The position numbers were made by a program, and so were the translations under genes. Below are positions 5,422 through 13,441 of a stretch of DNA of 17,326 nt, piece by piece; positions within the stretch are counted from its first letter, which is position 1, and each line of letters starts with the position of its first letter. Below the pieces are notes generated by a model. It did not search any database. It saw nothing but the letters and a program-made list of their open reading frames with translations, and was not told the origin of the DNA. Source of the stretch: F1-20-MAGs119 sp040401695 (GTDB lineage: Bacteria; Actinomycetota; Acidimicrobiia; Acidimicrobiales; Ilumatobacteraceae); the NCBI GenBank assembly GCA_040401695.1, contig JBBANY010000049.1:1-17326 (forward strand). Direction: 5' to 3'.

Positions 5422-6049
5422 TCAGCGCGGCCGTCAACAACAGACCAAACGCAAGCACGACGCCGGCGGCGATTCGCCACGGTGTACGCACGGAGAAAAC
5501 GTTCTCCCCGATTGCGATTGCGACATCGGGTGAGTCAGCGACGAGACCCACGATCACGGTCTCGCCCGCGCGACCTGCAAAACGCGATGTGAGAAGGCCG
5601 TCGTTGCGACCGAGGTCGTAACGACGATTCGGTCGAACTTCGACAATGGGACGCTCGACGCCGTCCGGCGTCGCCACGGCAAAGCCGATCATCGGAATCC
5701 CGTGAGGGTTCGTCATCGACAGGCCCGCATTCGTGCAATTCGCGCTCTCAGGCATGGGCACCGGACCCTCTTCGACGTAAACGAAGAAGTCGCCCGTGTC
5801 ACGCAGCGTCACAGGCACCCGACAACCCGCGCTGATGCGCACCATTCCCGCCGCGACGTCGCCGGCACGGCGCGTGCCCTCGCTGAACAACGCGGCGGCT
5901 GCTGCAACAGTGACGACAAGCATGGCGAGCGCAAACCACCGTCGACGGCGAATGCGACGACCATACGGCGGCTCTGTCGAACCGGGCGGTGACGGCAGCT
6001 GTCGCCGCGAATCGGGGTCGGGCGCGGGGAACGCCGGAACGTCACTCAT
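5399..6049 (-). CDS. Hypothetical protein with two membrane segments
   Basis: A 216-residue protein I do not recognise. It has a Pro-rich, acidic then very basic N-terminus (GRRIRRRR), a first membrane segment at about 38-55, an external or periplasm-like domain of about 135 residues with two cysteines (GCRVPV and ANCTNAG) that could pair, and a second membrane segment at about 193-211 ending in a basic tail. It is last in the recA-miaB-dapF run, 15 bases after the dapC-like stop, so it is probably co-transcribed. The ribosome site is weak. The end overlaps lexA tail to tail. No function is suggested. Confidence 0.78.
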   Translation of the reverse strand: MSDVPAFPAPDPDSRRQLPSPPGSTEPPYGRRIRRRRWFALAMLVVTVAAAAALFSEGTRRAGDVAAGMVRISAGCRVPVTLRDTGDFFVYVEEGPVPMPESANCTNAGLSMTNPHGIPMIGFAVATPDGVERPIVEVRPNRRYDLGRNDGLLTSRFAGRAGETVIVGLVADSPDVAIAIGENVFSVRTPWRIAAGVVLAFGLLLTAALIRVGAKR

Positions 6050-6064
6050 CGCCTGGTCGAGCCG

Positions 6065-7186
6065 TCACAGGCTGATGCCGAGCCGTTTCGCCATGAGGGC
6101 GACTTTCTCGTCGGGCTGCACTACGGCGATGCGCACATTGTTTGCCCCACCCGCTCCGTAGAAGTCGCCGGGCGAGACGAGCGTGCCGGCCTCGCGGGCA
6201 AGTCGTTCGGCAAATGCCCAGCCATCCTGTGCGTCGAACCACAGATAGAACCCGCCCGCCGGCATCGCGATGTCGAGACCCGACCACTTCCCCACCACCG
6301 CGCGCACGTTCTCGAGGCGACGCAAATAGCGGTCACGTTGTTCGGCGACGTGGGCATCATCGCCAAGCGCAGCGACACCCGCGGCCTGTGCGGGGCCGGG
6401 CACCATCATCCCGACGTGCTTGCGCACTTCTTTCAGGTAGTCGACCAGGTCGTGGTCACCCGCGTAGAAGCCGACGCGCACGCCGGCAAGGTTCGACCGC
6501 TTCGACAACGAGTGCACGGCGACGACGCCCGCGAGCGAATGCTGCAGCGCGGACTTCGGTGAGGTGTTCCACGTGAACTCGGCGTAACACTCGTCGCTGA
6601 ACACCGGGACCCCATGCCCGCGACCCCACGCAACCGCGGCACCGAGATCGTCGAGGTGTCCTGTCGGGTTGCTGGGGCTGTTGACCCACAGCATCAATGC
6701 GCGCGCGGCGTCGTCGGCGTTGATTGCATCGAGGTCCATCGTTCCGTCGGCGCGCATCGGCACCGGGATCGCGCGACAGTTGGCCAACGTCGCCCCCATC
6801 TCATAGGTGGGATACGCCACGGCCGGATAAAGGACTGTGTCCTTGTCGGGCGTGCGCAGCCGCAACCAGTGCGGTGTCGTCGCGACGAACTCTTTCGTGC
6901 CGATGCACGCAGCAACATCGGCGGGAGGAACCTCGACACCAAAACGCCTCTTCATCCAGTCGAGCGCAGCACGCCTGAGGGCATCGCTTCCGATGCTGGC
7001 TGGATAGCCGCGTTCGGTGTTCGAATTCGAAAGTGCGGCAACGACCGCGGCCAAGGGTGGGTCGCAGGGGGTGCCAATGGACAGGTCGACCAGACCGCCC
7101 TCCATCGCCCGACCGTGGGCGGCAAAAGCATCGAGGCGGTCGTAGGGGTACGGCGGTGGAACGAAACCCTTGCTCATCGCTGTCAC
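6065..7186 (-). CDS. dapC: PLP-dependent aminotransferase, probable succinyldiaminopimelate transaminase (DapC-like)
   Basis: A 373-residue class I/II aminotransferase. The PLP lysine is Lys229 in HSLSKRSNLAG, with Asn173 (NSPSNPTG), Asp198 and Tyr201 (SDECYAEF) as cofactor contacts and Arg352 (NNVRIAVV) as probable substrate carboxylate anchor. The N-terminus (PPPYPYDRL) and the SNLAGVRVGFYAGD stretch fit the actinobacterial DapC branch, which forms N-succinyl-LL-2,6-diaminopimelate in lysine and peptidoglycan synthesis. dapF in the same operon supports this. The GTG at 7186 overlaps the hflX stop by four bases and has GGTGGGG upstream; an ATG at 7177 is a close alternative. Another class I transaminase specificity is possible. 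Confidence 0.85.
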   Translation of the reverse strand: MTAMSKGFVPPPYPYDRLDAFAAHGRAMEGGLVDLSIGTPCDPPLAAVVAALSNSNTERGYPASIGSDALRRAALDWMKRRFGVEVPPADVAACIGTKEFVATTPHWLRLRTPDKDTVLYPAVAYPTYEMGATLANCRAIPVPMRADGTMDLDAINADDAARALMLWVNSPSNPTGHLDDLGAAVAWGRGHGVPVFSDECYAEFTWNTSPKSALQHSLAGVVAVHSLSKRSNLAGVRVGFYAGDHDLVDYLKEVRKHVGMMVPGPAQAAGVAALGDDAHVAEQRDRYLRRLENVRAVVGKWSGLDIAMPAGGFYLWFDAQDGWAFAERLAREAGTLVSPGDFYGAGGANNVRIAVVQPDEKVALMAKRLGISL

Positions 7187-8490
7187 TCTGCCCCACCGCA
7201 GACGTAGTCACGCAATCGACCCACCGACGCGTCGGACAATCGGGCACGCACGCGGGTGCCCGACTCTTCGTGGCCGATCGACACGACTTCACCCTCACGG
7301 TGGACCATCGCGAGGGCCTCGCCGTGCTCGTAGGGAATGAGCAATTCGACGACCCGCGACAGAGCACGCATCCGGTCGCTCAGGGTCCGCAGCAGTCCAT
7401 CAATGCCCTCGCCCGTCAGCGCCGACACCGCGACCGAACCGGGGTGATCGGCGATCAGCGCCGCAAGCGCTGTCGTGTCGAGGCGATCGGCCTTGTTGAA
7501 GACCAGCAGTTCGGGCACCCGGTCGGCGTCGATTTCGTCGAGCACCTCGTGCACGGCATCGATCTGACCCTGTGGGTCGGCTGCACCAGCGTCGACGACG
7601 TGGACGAGAAAGTCGGCCTGACTGGCGACTTCGAGAGTGCTCTTGAACGCCTCGATGAGACCGTGCGGCAGGCGGCGCACGAACCCGACCGTGTCGGTGA
7701 GCAACACGGGTTCGCCACCGGGCAAAGACAGTCGGCGGGTGGTCGGGTCGAGGGTCGCGAACAAACGGTCCTGGACAAGTACCCCTGACTCGGTGAGTCG
7801 GTTCAACAGCGTCGACTTGCCCGCATTCGTGTAGCCGACGATCGTGACCGACGACAGTCCGCTGCGCTCGCGACTCTTGCGCTGGTTCTCGCGTGTGCGA
7901 CCGAGTTCACGCAGTTCGCCTTCGAGCTTTGCGATCCGGCGCGTGATGCGACGGCGGTCAACTTCGAGTTTCGTTTCACCGGGTCCGCGCGTGCCGATTC
8001 CCGCGCCCTGCTGGCTGAATGCCCCCTTTGCTCCCCGCCGCAGTCGCGGCAGTCGATAACGCAGGAGCGCAAGCTCGACCTGCGCTTTGCCCTCGAGCGT
8101 GTGCGCATTCTGGGCGAAGATGTCGAGGATCACCGCAGTACGGTCGAGTGCCGTGCGACCGAGCAGCTTCTCCAGGTTGTACTGCTGCGCCGGGGACAAT
8201 TCGTTGTCGAAGACCACGGTGTCGGCATCGACGTCGAGACACGCCTGTCGCAGTTCTTCCGCCTTGCCCTTGCCGAGGTACCAGGCGGGGTCGGGCGCAT
8301 CGCGGCGCTGCGTCAACGTGGCGACGGCATCAGCGCCCGCAGTGTCGACCAGCAGCGCGAGTTCGTCGAGGCTTGCATCGGTTTCCTCGTCCGTGTGAGG
8401 CGGCAGGGTGACGCCGACGAGCACGATGCGCTCGCGGAACGTGCGCTCGATGAGCGTCTGGCCGAGCGCCTCCTGGTAGGGGTTGCTCAC
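7183..8490 (-). CDS. hflX: Ribosome-associated GTPase HflX
   Basis: A 435-residue HflX-type GTPase that binds the ribosome and helps rescue or split stalled 70S particles. The N-terminal HflX domain has FDNELSPAQQYNLE at about 94-107 and the glycine-rich linker GTRGPGETKLE at 167-177. The G domain shows G1 GYTNAGKST (219-227), the G2 Thr in DPTTR (~250), G3 DTVGF (266-270), G4 NKAD (332-335) and a G5-like VSALTGEG near 355. GTG at 8490 is chosen because it overlaps the dapF stop by four bases and starts the conserved N-terminus; the longer frame reads back through dapF. It lies between dapF and the dapC-like gene. Confidence 0.95.
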   Translation of the reverse strand: MSNPYQEALGQTLIERTFRERIVLVGVTLPPHTDEETDASLDELALLVDTAGADAVATLTQRRDAPDPAWYLGKGKAEELRQACLDVDADTVVFDNELSPAQQYNLEKLLGRTALDRTAVILDIFAQNAHTLEGKAQVELALLRYRLPRLRRGAKGAFSQQGAGIGTRGPGETKLEVDRRRITRRIAKLEGELRELGRTRENQRKSRERSGLSSVTIVGYTNAGKSTLLNRLTESGVLVQDRLFATLDPTTRRLSLPGGEPVLLTDTVGFVRRLPHGLIEAFKSTLEVASQADFLVHVVDAGAADPQGQIDAVHEVLDEIDADRVPELLVFNKADRLDTTALAALIADHPGSVAVSALTGEGIDGLLRTLSDRMRALSRVVELLIPYEHGEALAMVHREGEVVSIGHEESGTRVRARLSDASVGRLRDYVCGGAE

Positions 8491-9308
8491 GCGTCGACCG
8501 ACACCGTGGCGACGAAGACCGACGGGCCGACGAGCACCGCCTCGCGAGTTGCCCTGTTGATGCGTACTCGGGCGTCGCCTCCATCCATGTGGACGGTGAC
8601 TTCCTGGATGTCTGTCTTTGCGTTCGAGGGCACGAGACCCCAACTCAGCGCCGCGAAGGCGCTGGCGCATGCTCCCGAACCGCACGCAAGGGTGATGCCC
8701 GCACCGCGCTCGTGAACGCGCATCGTGATCGCATCGTGTTCGGGTCCCGGCGCAACGATCTCGAGATTCACGTGCGGCACCTTCTCGCCCAGTTCCCGAA
8801 GTCCGACGACCTCGACGTCGTCGACCCCGACGACCGAATGCGGGTTGCCGAGTGACAGGTGCGCCACGGGCCGATCAGGGTGACAGCCGAGTGCGTCCCA
8901 TCCTTCGGGGACCGAAAGGTCGCCGACGACACCCATCGAGACGCTCGCTTGGATCGTGTTCACACCGTCGTCACCGACGACCTCCACGCGCCGCACACCC
9001 GCCTCGGTGGAGACCACGTAGGTGACTTCGGTGGGGCGACCATCGAATTGGTGTGCTGCCTGAACGAGACAGCGGATGCCGTTGCCACTGATCTCCGCTC
9101 GGCTGCCGTCTGCGTTGTAGAGAACCATTGCCAGGTGGCGCTCGCCGTGATTCTCGAGGACGAGCAGCCCGTCGGCGCCGATACCGAATCGACGGTCGCA
9201 CAGACGACGCGCAAAGTCGTCCCACGACGCACCGGGGCGGCCCTGGCGAAGGTCATAGACGAGAAAGTCGTTGCCGAGCGCCTGATGCTTCGTGAGGGTC
9301 ACCTGCAC
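8487..9308 (-). CDS. dapF: Diaminopimelate epimerase
   Basis: A 273-residue DapF, which interconverts LL- and meso-diaminopimelate for lysine and cell-wall synthesis without a cofactor. The catalytic cysteine pair is Cys80 (SGNGIRC) and Cys209 (ACGSGACA). Other family marks are KHQALGNDFLVYD at 7-19, YNADGSRAEISGNG at 64-77 and the GNPHSVV stretch near 154-160. The GTG at 9308 is preceded by AGGGTG; a second GTG at 9302 would remove only two residues. It starts nine bases after the miaA stop and overlaps hflX by four, so translation is probably coupled. Confidence 0.96.
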   Translation of the reverse strand: MQVTLTKHQALGNDFLVYDLRQGRPGASWDDFARRLCDRRFGIGADGLLVLENHGERHLAMVLYNADGSRAEISGNGIRCLVQAAHQFDGRPTEVTYVVSTEAGVRRVEVVGDDGVNTIQASVSMGVVGDLSVPEGWDALGCHPDRPVAHLSLGNPHSVVGVDDVEVVGLRELGEKVPHVNLEIVAPGPEHDAITMRVHERGAGITLACGSGACASAFAALSWGLVPSNAKTDIQEVTVHMDGGDARVRINRATREAVLVGPSVFVATVSVDA

Positions 9309-9317
9309 GACGACACC

Positions 9318-10244
9318 CTATTCCCCGAACGCCGCGACAACCGCGGGACTTACCAACCCCACGGGGTCGTCACCCGTGACGTCGACCCAACGGATGCGTG
9401 GGTCGCGGCGGTACCACCGCTCTTGTCTGACCGCGAATTGCGTCGTACGCAAGACGATCTCGTCGCGCGCCACCGACAACGGCACGCGGCCTGCGATGTG
9501 GTCGATCATCTCCTTGTATCCCAGCGCCTGTGCCGCGGTGCGCGACAGTGGTGGGTCGAGCGAAAGGAGTGCGCGCACCTCGTCGACGAAACCCTCGACG
9601 ATCATCTTGTCGACGCGCGCCGCGATGCGCCGCGCCAGCTCGTCACGCGACCAGCGGATGCCGATCTGGACCACCCCGTTCTCGGGGAACGTCGCAGTGC
9701 CCGGTCCGGAGTCGCTGAAGCGGCCTCCGCTGCCGAGGCACACCTCGAGAGCGCGCACGATGCGCCGGCGGTTGTTGGGGTCGATCCTCTCGGCGGCCGG
9801 CGGGTCGAGGTCCGCGAGGCGGCGATACAGACCCTGCGTGTCGATGTCCTCTTCGAGTTCTGCACGGATCTCGGGCCACTCTCCGGGAAAGACGAGCTCG
9901 TCGATCACCGCGGTGAGATACAAACCCGTTCCGCCCACCAGCAGCGCACTTCGGCCCGCTGCATGGATCGCATCGAGAGCCGTCGCTGCCGCAATTTGGA
10001 ACTGTGTCGCGGTGAAACGCTCGGACGGTTCGACGAGGTCGAGACAATGGTGCGACACCCGACGGCGGTCGTCGGATGTCGGCTTCGCCGTGCCGATGTT
10101 CATCCGGCGATACACCTGCATCGCATCGACTGCCACGATGTCGACGTCGTTTCGCATCGCGGCGACGTGCATGGCCACCGCCGACTTTCCGGAGGCGGTT
10201 GGACCGAGGATCACGACGCGTCGTGGAGCGTCGGCGGATCGCAT
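9318..10244 (-). CDS. miaA: tRNA dimethylallyltransferase MiaA
   Basis: A 308-residue MiaA. It transfers a dimethylallyl group to N6 of A37 in tRNAs that read UNN codons. The P-loop is GPTASGKS at 14-21, followed by DAMQVYRRMNIGTAKP at 40-55 with the catalytic Asp, GGTGLYL near 104-110, and a C-terminal TTQFAVRQERWYRRD stretch that contacts tRNA. It starts two bases after the miaB stop. MiaA product is the substrate of MiaB, so the pair forms a short modification pathway (i6A to ms2i6A). Confidence 0.96.
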   Translation of the reverse strand: MRSADAPRRVVILGPTASGKSAVAMHVAAMRNDVDIVAVDAMQVYRRMNIGTAKPTSDDRRRVSHHCLDLVEPSERFTATQFQIAAATALDAIHAAGRSALLVGGTGLYLTAVIDELVFPGEWPEIRAELEEDIDTQGLYRRLADLDPPAAERIDPNNRRRIVRALEVCLGSGGRFSDSGPGTATFPENGVVQIGIRWSRDELARRIAARVDKMIVEGFVDEVRALLSLDPPLSRTAAQALGYKEMIDHIAGRVPLSVARDEIVLRTTQFAVRQERWYRRDPRIRWVDVTGDDPVGLVSPAVVAAFGE

Positions 10245-10246
10245 TC

Positions 10247-11662
10247 TCAGGCCGAGGCGACGGCCAGTCGCACCTTGTGCGTGGGGGCCGCCGTGACTTC
10301 GCGAAGTTCACCGCGCAGGAAATGTCGTGCCGCAGACGTGACGAGGACGTTCGCGTAGCTGCCGACACGGATCGGTTCAGCCGACGGGAAGTGCAGCAGC
10401 TTGTTCTGGCGGGTACGACCCGTCAGGACACCTTCGTTGCGCTTGCTGACACCTTCGATGACGACTTCTTCGATGCGACCCACGCGTTCTTCGTGCTTGA
10501 TTGCGGCGCTGTGCTCTAGGACCACTCGCAGGCGTTCGAATCGATCGTTGACCACTTTCGGATCGACGAAACGGTCGTGCATTTCCGCCGCCTCGGTTCC
10601 GGGTCGCGGCGAAAATTCGAACTCGTAGGCGGAGTCGAAACACGCTTCGGCAGCGACTTCCATCGTGCGCTCGAAATCGGCCTCGGTTTCGCCGGGGAAC
10701 CCGACGATGATGTCGGTGGTCACCGCGAGATCGGGAATCACACGGCGCGCCTCGGCGAGCCGCTCGAGATAGCGCTCGGCGGAGTATCCCCTGTGCATGG
10801 CGGCGAGGATCGCATCGCTGCCCGACTGAAGCGGGTAGTGCAGGTGCTCGCACACCGAGGGCGTGGAAGCCATGGCCGCAAATGTTTCGGGTCGCATGTC
10901 CTTCGGATGCGGGCTCGTAAACCGAACACGACGAATGCCGTCGACGGAACCGACGGCGTCGAGAAGTTCGGCGAACATCGGCCGCAACTTCGCGTCTCCT
11001 CCGGATCGCCGCACATCAAGGGCAAGGTCGCGTCCGTACGAATTCACGTTCTGTCCGAGCAGCGTGACCTCGGTGACGCCTTGCGATGCAAGCACACGCA
11101 CCTCGTCGACGATCTCGGCGAACGGACGTGACATCTCCTGGCCGCGAACCGCGGGCACGATGCAAAATGCGCACGAGTTGTCGCACCCGATCTGAATCGT
11201 GACCCACGCGTTGTACGTGGTTTCACGGCGCGCAGGCAATGCACTCGGGAACATCGCGTGATCGTCGACCACTGCCTCGTCGAGAATCTCGACGATCGGG
11301 CCCGATGCGCGTGACTCACGCAAAAGTTCAGCGGCGCGATGGACGTTGTGCGTGCCCATCACCACGTCGACCCAGCCGGCCTTTTGCAGGACGACGTCTT
11401 TGTCTTTCTGCGAGAGACAACCCGACACCACGATCTGACGACCGGCCACTTCGTCTTTCCACGACTTCAACCAGCCCAACTGTCCGTACAGACGCATGTC
11501 TGCGTTTTCACGAATGCAGCAGGTGTTCACGACGATTACGTCGGCTTCGTCGTCATTGGCGGCACGGGCATAGCCGTCTGCTTCGAGCAGACCCGCGATG
11601 CGCTCGGAGTCGTGCTCGTTCATCTGGCACCCGTGGGTGCGTACGACGTATTTGCCGGCCAT
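10247..11662 (-). CDS. miaB: tRNA-2-methylthio-N6-dimethylallyladenosine synthase MiaB
   Basis: A 471-residue radical-SAM methylthiotransferase acting on i6A37 of tRNA. The N-terminal UPF0004 domain carries Cys12 (HGCQMNE), Cys48 (NTCCIRE) and Cys82 (SGCLSQ), which hold the auxiliary [4Fe-4S] cluster. The radical-SAM motif is Cys160, Cys164 and Cys167 (GCDNSCAFC). The C-terminal ~65 residues form a TRAM RNA-binding domain. ATG at 11662 starts the conserved MAGKYVVRTHGC; the longer open frame upstream crosses the recA-side hairpin and is rejected. The ribosome site is weak. It lies 115 bases after recA. Confidence 0.96.
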   Translation of the reverse strand: MAGKYVVRTHGCQMNEHDSERIAGLLEADGYARAANDDEADVIVVNTCCIRENADMRLYGQLGWLKSWKDEVAGRQIVVSGCLSQKDKDVVLQKAGWVDVVMGTHNVHRAAELLRESRASGPIVEILDEAVVDDHAMFPSALPARRETTYNAWVTIQIGCDNSCAFCIVPAVRGQEMSRPFAEIVDEVRVLASQGVTEVTLLGQNVNSYGRDLALDVRRSGGDAKLRPMFAELLDAVGSVDGIRRVRFTSPHPKDMRPETFAAMASTPSVCEHLHYPLQSGSDAILAAMHRGYSAERYLERLAEARRVIPDLAVTTDIIVGFPGETEADFERTMEVAAEACFDSAYEFEFSPRPGTEAAEMHDRFVDPKVVNDRFERLRVVLEHSAAIKHEERVGRIEEVVIEGVSKRNEGVLTGRTRQNKLLHFPSAEPIRVGSYANVLVTSAARHFLRGELREVTAAPTHKVRLAVASA

Positions 11663-11690
11663 GACGAACGTCAGGCTACCGAGCAGCACA

Positions 11691-11716
11691 CAGCCCGGGC
11701 CGTTGGGCCCGGGCTG
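11691..11716 (-). terminator. Strong GC hairpin between recA and miaB
   Basis: CAGCCCGGGCC (11691-11701), loop GTTG, and GGCCCGGGCTG (11706-11716) form a perfect 11-base stem. Transcripts from recA would read through it 62 bases after the recA stop. No U-tract follows on the minus strand, so it is either an actinobacterial-type terminator without a U-tract, a partial attenuator that lowers miaB operon expression relative to recA, or a stabiliser of the recA 3' end. Confidence 0.65.
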
Positions 11717-11777
11717 AAGCATTCCCGTGCAGACAGTGGCGTGCCGCCGGGGAGAGGCCGTAGGCCTGCGCGCGACG

Positions 11778-12866
11778 TCAGTCGAGGTCGATGGGCTCAT
11801 CGTCGGCAGGTGTGAACTCTGCGGCGCCGTTCAGACCCGCCTGGTTGCGGATCTTTTCGGAGATTTCCATCATGATCTCGGGGTTGTCGGTGAGGAACGT
11901 CTTGGCGTTTTCACGACCCTGGCCGAGCTGTTCACCTTCGTAGGTGAACCACGCGCCGGACTTCTTGGCGATGCCCATTTCGACGGCGATGTCGAGCAGG
12001 GCGCCCTCGCGGCTGATGCCCTTGCCGTACATGATGTCGAACTCGGCCTGACGGAACGGCGGCGAGACCTTGTTCTTCACGACCTTGACTCGCGTGCGGT
12101 TGCCCACGACTTCGGCACCGTCCTTGATGGACTCGATACGACGGATGTCGAGACGCACCGACGAGTAGAACTTGAGCGCACGACCACCGGGGGTGGTTTC
12201 GGGCGAACCGAACATCACGCCGATCTTCTCGCGCAGCTGGTTGATGAAGATCGCGATCGTGTTGGTCTTGTTCAGGTTGGCGGTGATCTTGCGCAGCGCC
12301 TGGCTCATGAGACGGGCCTGCAGACCGACGTGGCTGTCGCCCATTTCGCCTTCGATTTCGGCACGTGGGGTGAGTGCCGCAACGGAGTCGATGACCACGA
12401 CGTCGAGCGCGCCCGAGCGGATGAGCATGTCGGCGATTTCGAGGGCCTGTTCACCGGTGTCGGGCTGCGAGATGAGCAGTTGGTCGATGTCGACACCAAT
12501 CGAGCGGGCGTAGATCGGGTCCATCGCGTGTTCGGCGTCGATGTACGCACACACGCCACCATTGCGCTGGGCCTCGGCCACGACGTGCATTGCGAGGGTC
12601 GACTTACCCGAGGATTCGGGGCCGTAGATTTCGACCACACGACCGCGGGGCAGGCCGCCCACTCCGAGGGCGATGTCGAGCGGGATCGCGCCGGTGCTGA
12701 TGGACTCGATGGCCATGCCGGTCTTTTCGCCCATGCGCATGATCGAGCCCTTGCCGAACTGCTTGTCGATCTGGGCCAGGGCCGCGTCGAGGGCCTTGTC
12801 GCGGTCGCCCGCGTTGTTCGAGTTGTTCACGATGTCGTTGGAACGGTTGCTTGCTGAGCTGGCCAT
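11778..12866 (-). CDS. recA: Recombinase RecA
   Basis: A 362-residue RecA, the DNA strand-exchange protein and co-protease for LexA. Walker A is GPESSGKS at 82-89, Walker B is the LDVVVIDSVAAL stretch, and the L2 region TNTIAIFINQLREKIGVMFG is intact. There is no intein. The C-terminus is acidic (PADDEPIDLD), as usual. ATG at 12866 gives the normal N-terminus; an in-frame start at 13025 would run through the promoter. A perfect LexA box at 13006-13019 lies in its promoter. A hairpin and then miaB follow; recX does not. Confidence 0.98.
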   Translation of the reverse strand: MASSASNRSNDIVNNSNNAGDRDKALDAALAQIDKQFGKGSIMRMGEKTGMAIESISTGAIPLDIALGVGGLPRGRVVEIYGPESSGKSTLAMHVVAEAQRNGGVCAYIDAEHAMDPIYARSIGVDIDQLLISQPDTGEQALEIADMLIRSGALDVVVIDSVAALTPRAEIEGEMGDSHVGLQARLMSQALRKITANLNKTNTIAIFINQLREKIGVMFGSPETTPGGRALKFYSSVRLDIRRIESIKDGAEVVGNRTRVKVVKNKVSPPFRQAEFDIMYGKGISREGALLDIAVEMGIAKKSGAWFTYEGEQLGQGRENAKTFLTDNPEIMMEISEKIRNQAGLNGAAEFTPADDEPIDLD

Positions 12867-12989
12867 GGTGTGCCCGTCTTTCTGTGATGTCGCTGGAACT
12901 GCTGGTGGAACGGCCCCGAAGGGCAATGGCTTGACTTGCTGAATGTGTGCGGACCCTACGGAGAGGGTGTCGCACGGGGCTGTTCGAAC
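12867..12989 (-). other. recA leader with two small hairpins
   Basis: The predicted leader holds GCCC-TTCG-GGGC (12924-12913), a 4-base stem with a stable TTCG tetraloop, and ACCCT/AGGGT around 12969-12954. The ribosome site close to the ATG is poor (AGAAAGACGGG at a distance). A back-to-back TGTTCGAACA at 12981-12990 is palindromic but is not a LexA box, because the half-sites are inverted. Confidence 0.4.
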
Positions 12990-12995
12990 AACAGG

Positions 12996-13025
12996 ACTGT
13001 AGTTACGAACAGGTGTTCGGGTCAA
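12996..13025 (-). promoter_or_regulatory. Probable SOS-controlled recA promoter (TTGACC-18-TACAGT)
   Basis: On the minus strand TTGACC (13025-13020) and TACAGT (13001-12996) are spaced by 18 bases, and the LexA box fills the spacer. This is the same layout as the LysM-nrdR promoter. The -35 overlaps the stop codon of the DUF983 gene. The expected start near 12989 gives a leader of about 123 bases. Confidence 0.62.
13006..13019. promoter_or_regulatory. LexA (SOS) box at recA
   Basis: CGAACAGGTGTTCG is a perfect CGAAC-N4-GTTCG operator, identical over 14 bases to box 2 in front of the LysM gene. It sits between the -35 and -10 of the recA promoter. Confidence 0.93.
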
Positions 13026-13441
13026 GCATTTCCGCGCGCAGGGCGGTGGGCGGCCGCGTCAGCCAGCTCGTCGGGCTCGGGGGCCCGCATGAAGAGATCG
13101 ACCGCCAGCCACATGCTGTAGGTCATCGGGAAGATCGCAAAGGGCATCAGCACGGCGATCGCCACGACCAGGGCAAAGATCGGCACGACGGCAATGTCGG
13201 GGTACGACAGGGCGACGCCGATTCCCATCGAAACGAGCATCGTGCCGAACGTGAGGATCACGTTCACCGTCATCGACCCCAGCTCGAAGCCTTCGAGTTT
13301 GCGCTCCCACAACAGACCACAGGTGTGGCATCGATCGTCGCGCTTGTACCAACCGTTGAAGAACGCACCCTTGCCACCGCACAGCGGACAACGCCGAATT
13401 GCCCCGCGCAGGAGCATGCGGAAAAGGTCCGGGCGCGTCAA
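13022..13441 (-). CDS. DUF983-family zinc-ribbon membrane protein
   Basis: A 139-residue protein of the DUF983 type. Cys18, Cys21, Cys38 and Cys41 (RCPLCGG and RCHTCGL) form a probable zinc ribbon, followed by two membrane segments at about 59-80 and 82-106 and an acidic tail. The family function is unknown. The TTG at 13441 overlaps the upstream aminotransferase stop by four bases, which supports coupled translation; the ATG at 13417 (residue 9) is the alternative. Its stop lies inside the recA -35 box, so recA could also receive read-through from this gene. Confidence 0.8.
   Translation of the reverse strand: MTRPDLFRMLLRGAIRRCPLCGGKGAFFNGWYKRDDRCHTCGLLWERKLEGFELGSMTVNVILTFGTMLVSMGIGVALSYPDIAVVPIFALVVAIAVLMPFAIFPMTYSMWLAVDLFMRAPEPDELADAAAHRPARGNA

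Noticed and set aside
8859..10358. 499-residue plus-strand open frame opposite dapF and miaA
   Set aside because: It is a shadow of the high-GC minus-strand genes, which have full family motifs; the shadow has none.
11727..12857. 376-residue plus-strand open frame opposite recA
   Set aside because: It is the antisense of recA codons (repeated VDDVD and GVGL-like patterns) with no recognisable domain.
12981..12990. TGTTCGAACA palindrome as a second recA LexA box
   Set aside because: The half-sites are in the reverse order and lack the four-base spacer, so it does not fit CGAAC-N4-GTTCG.
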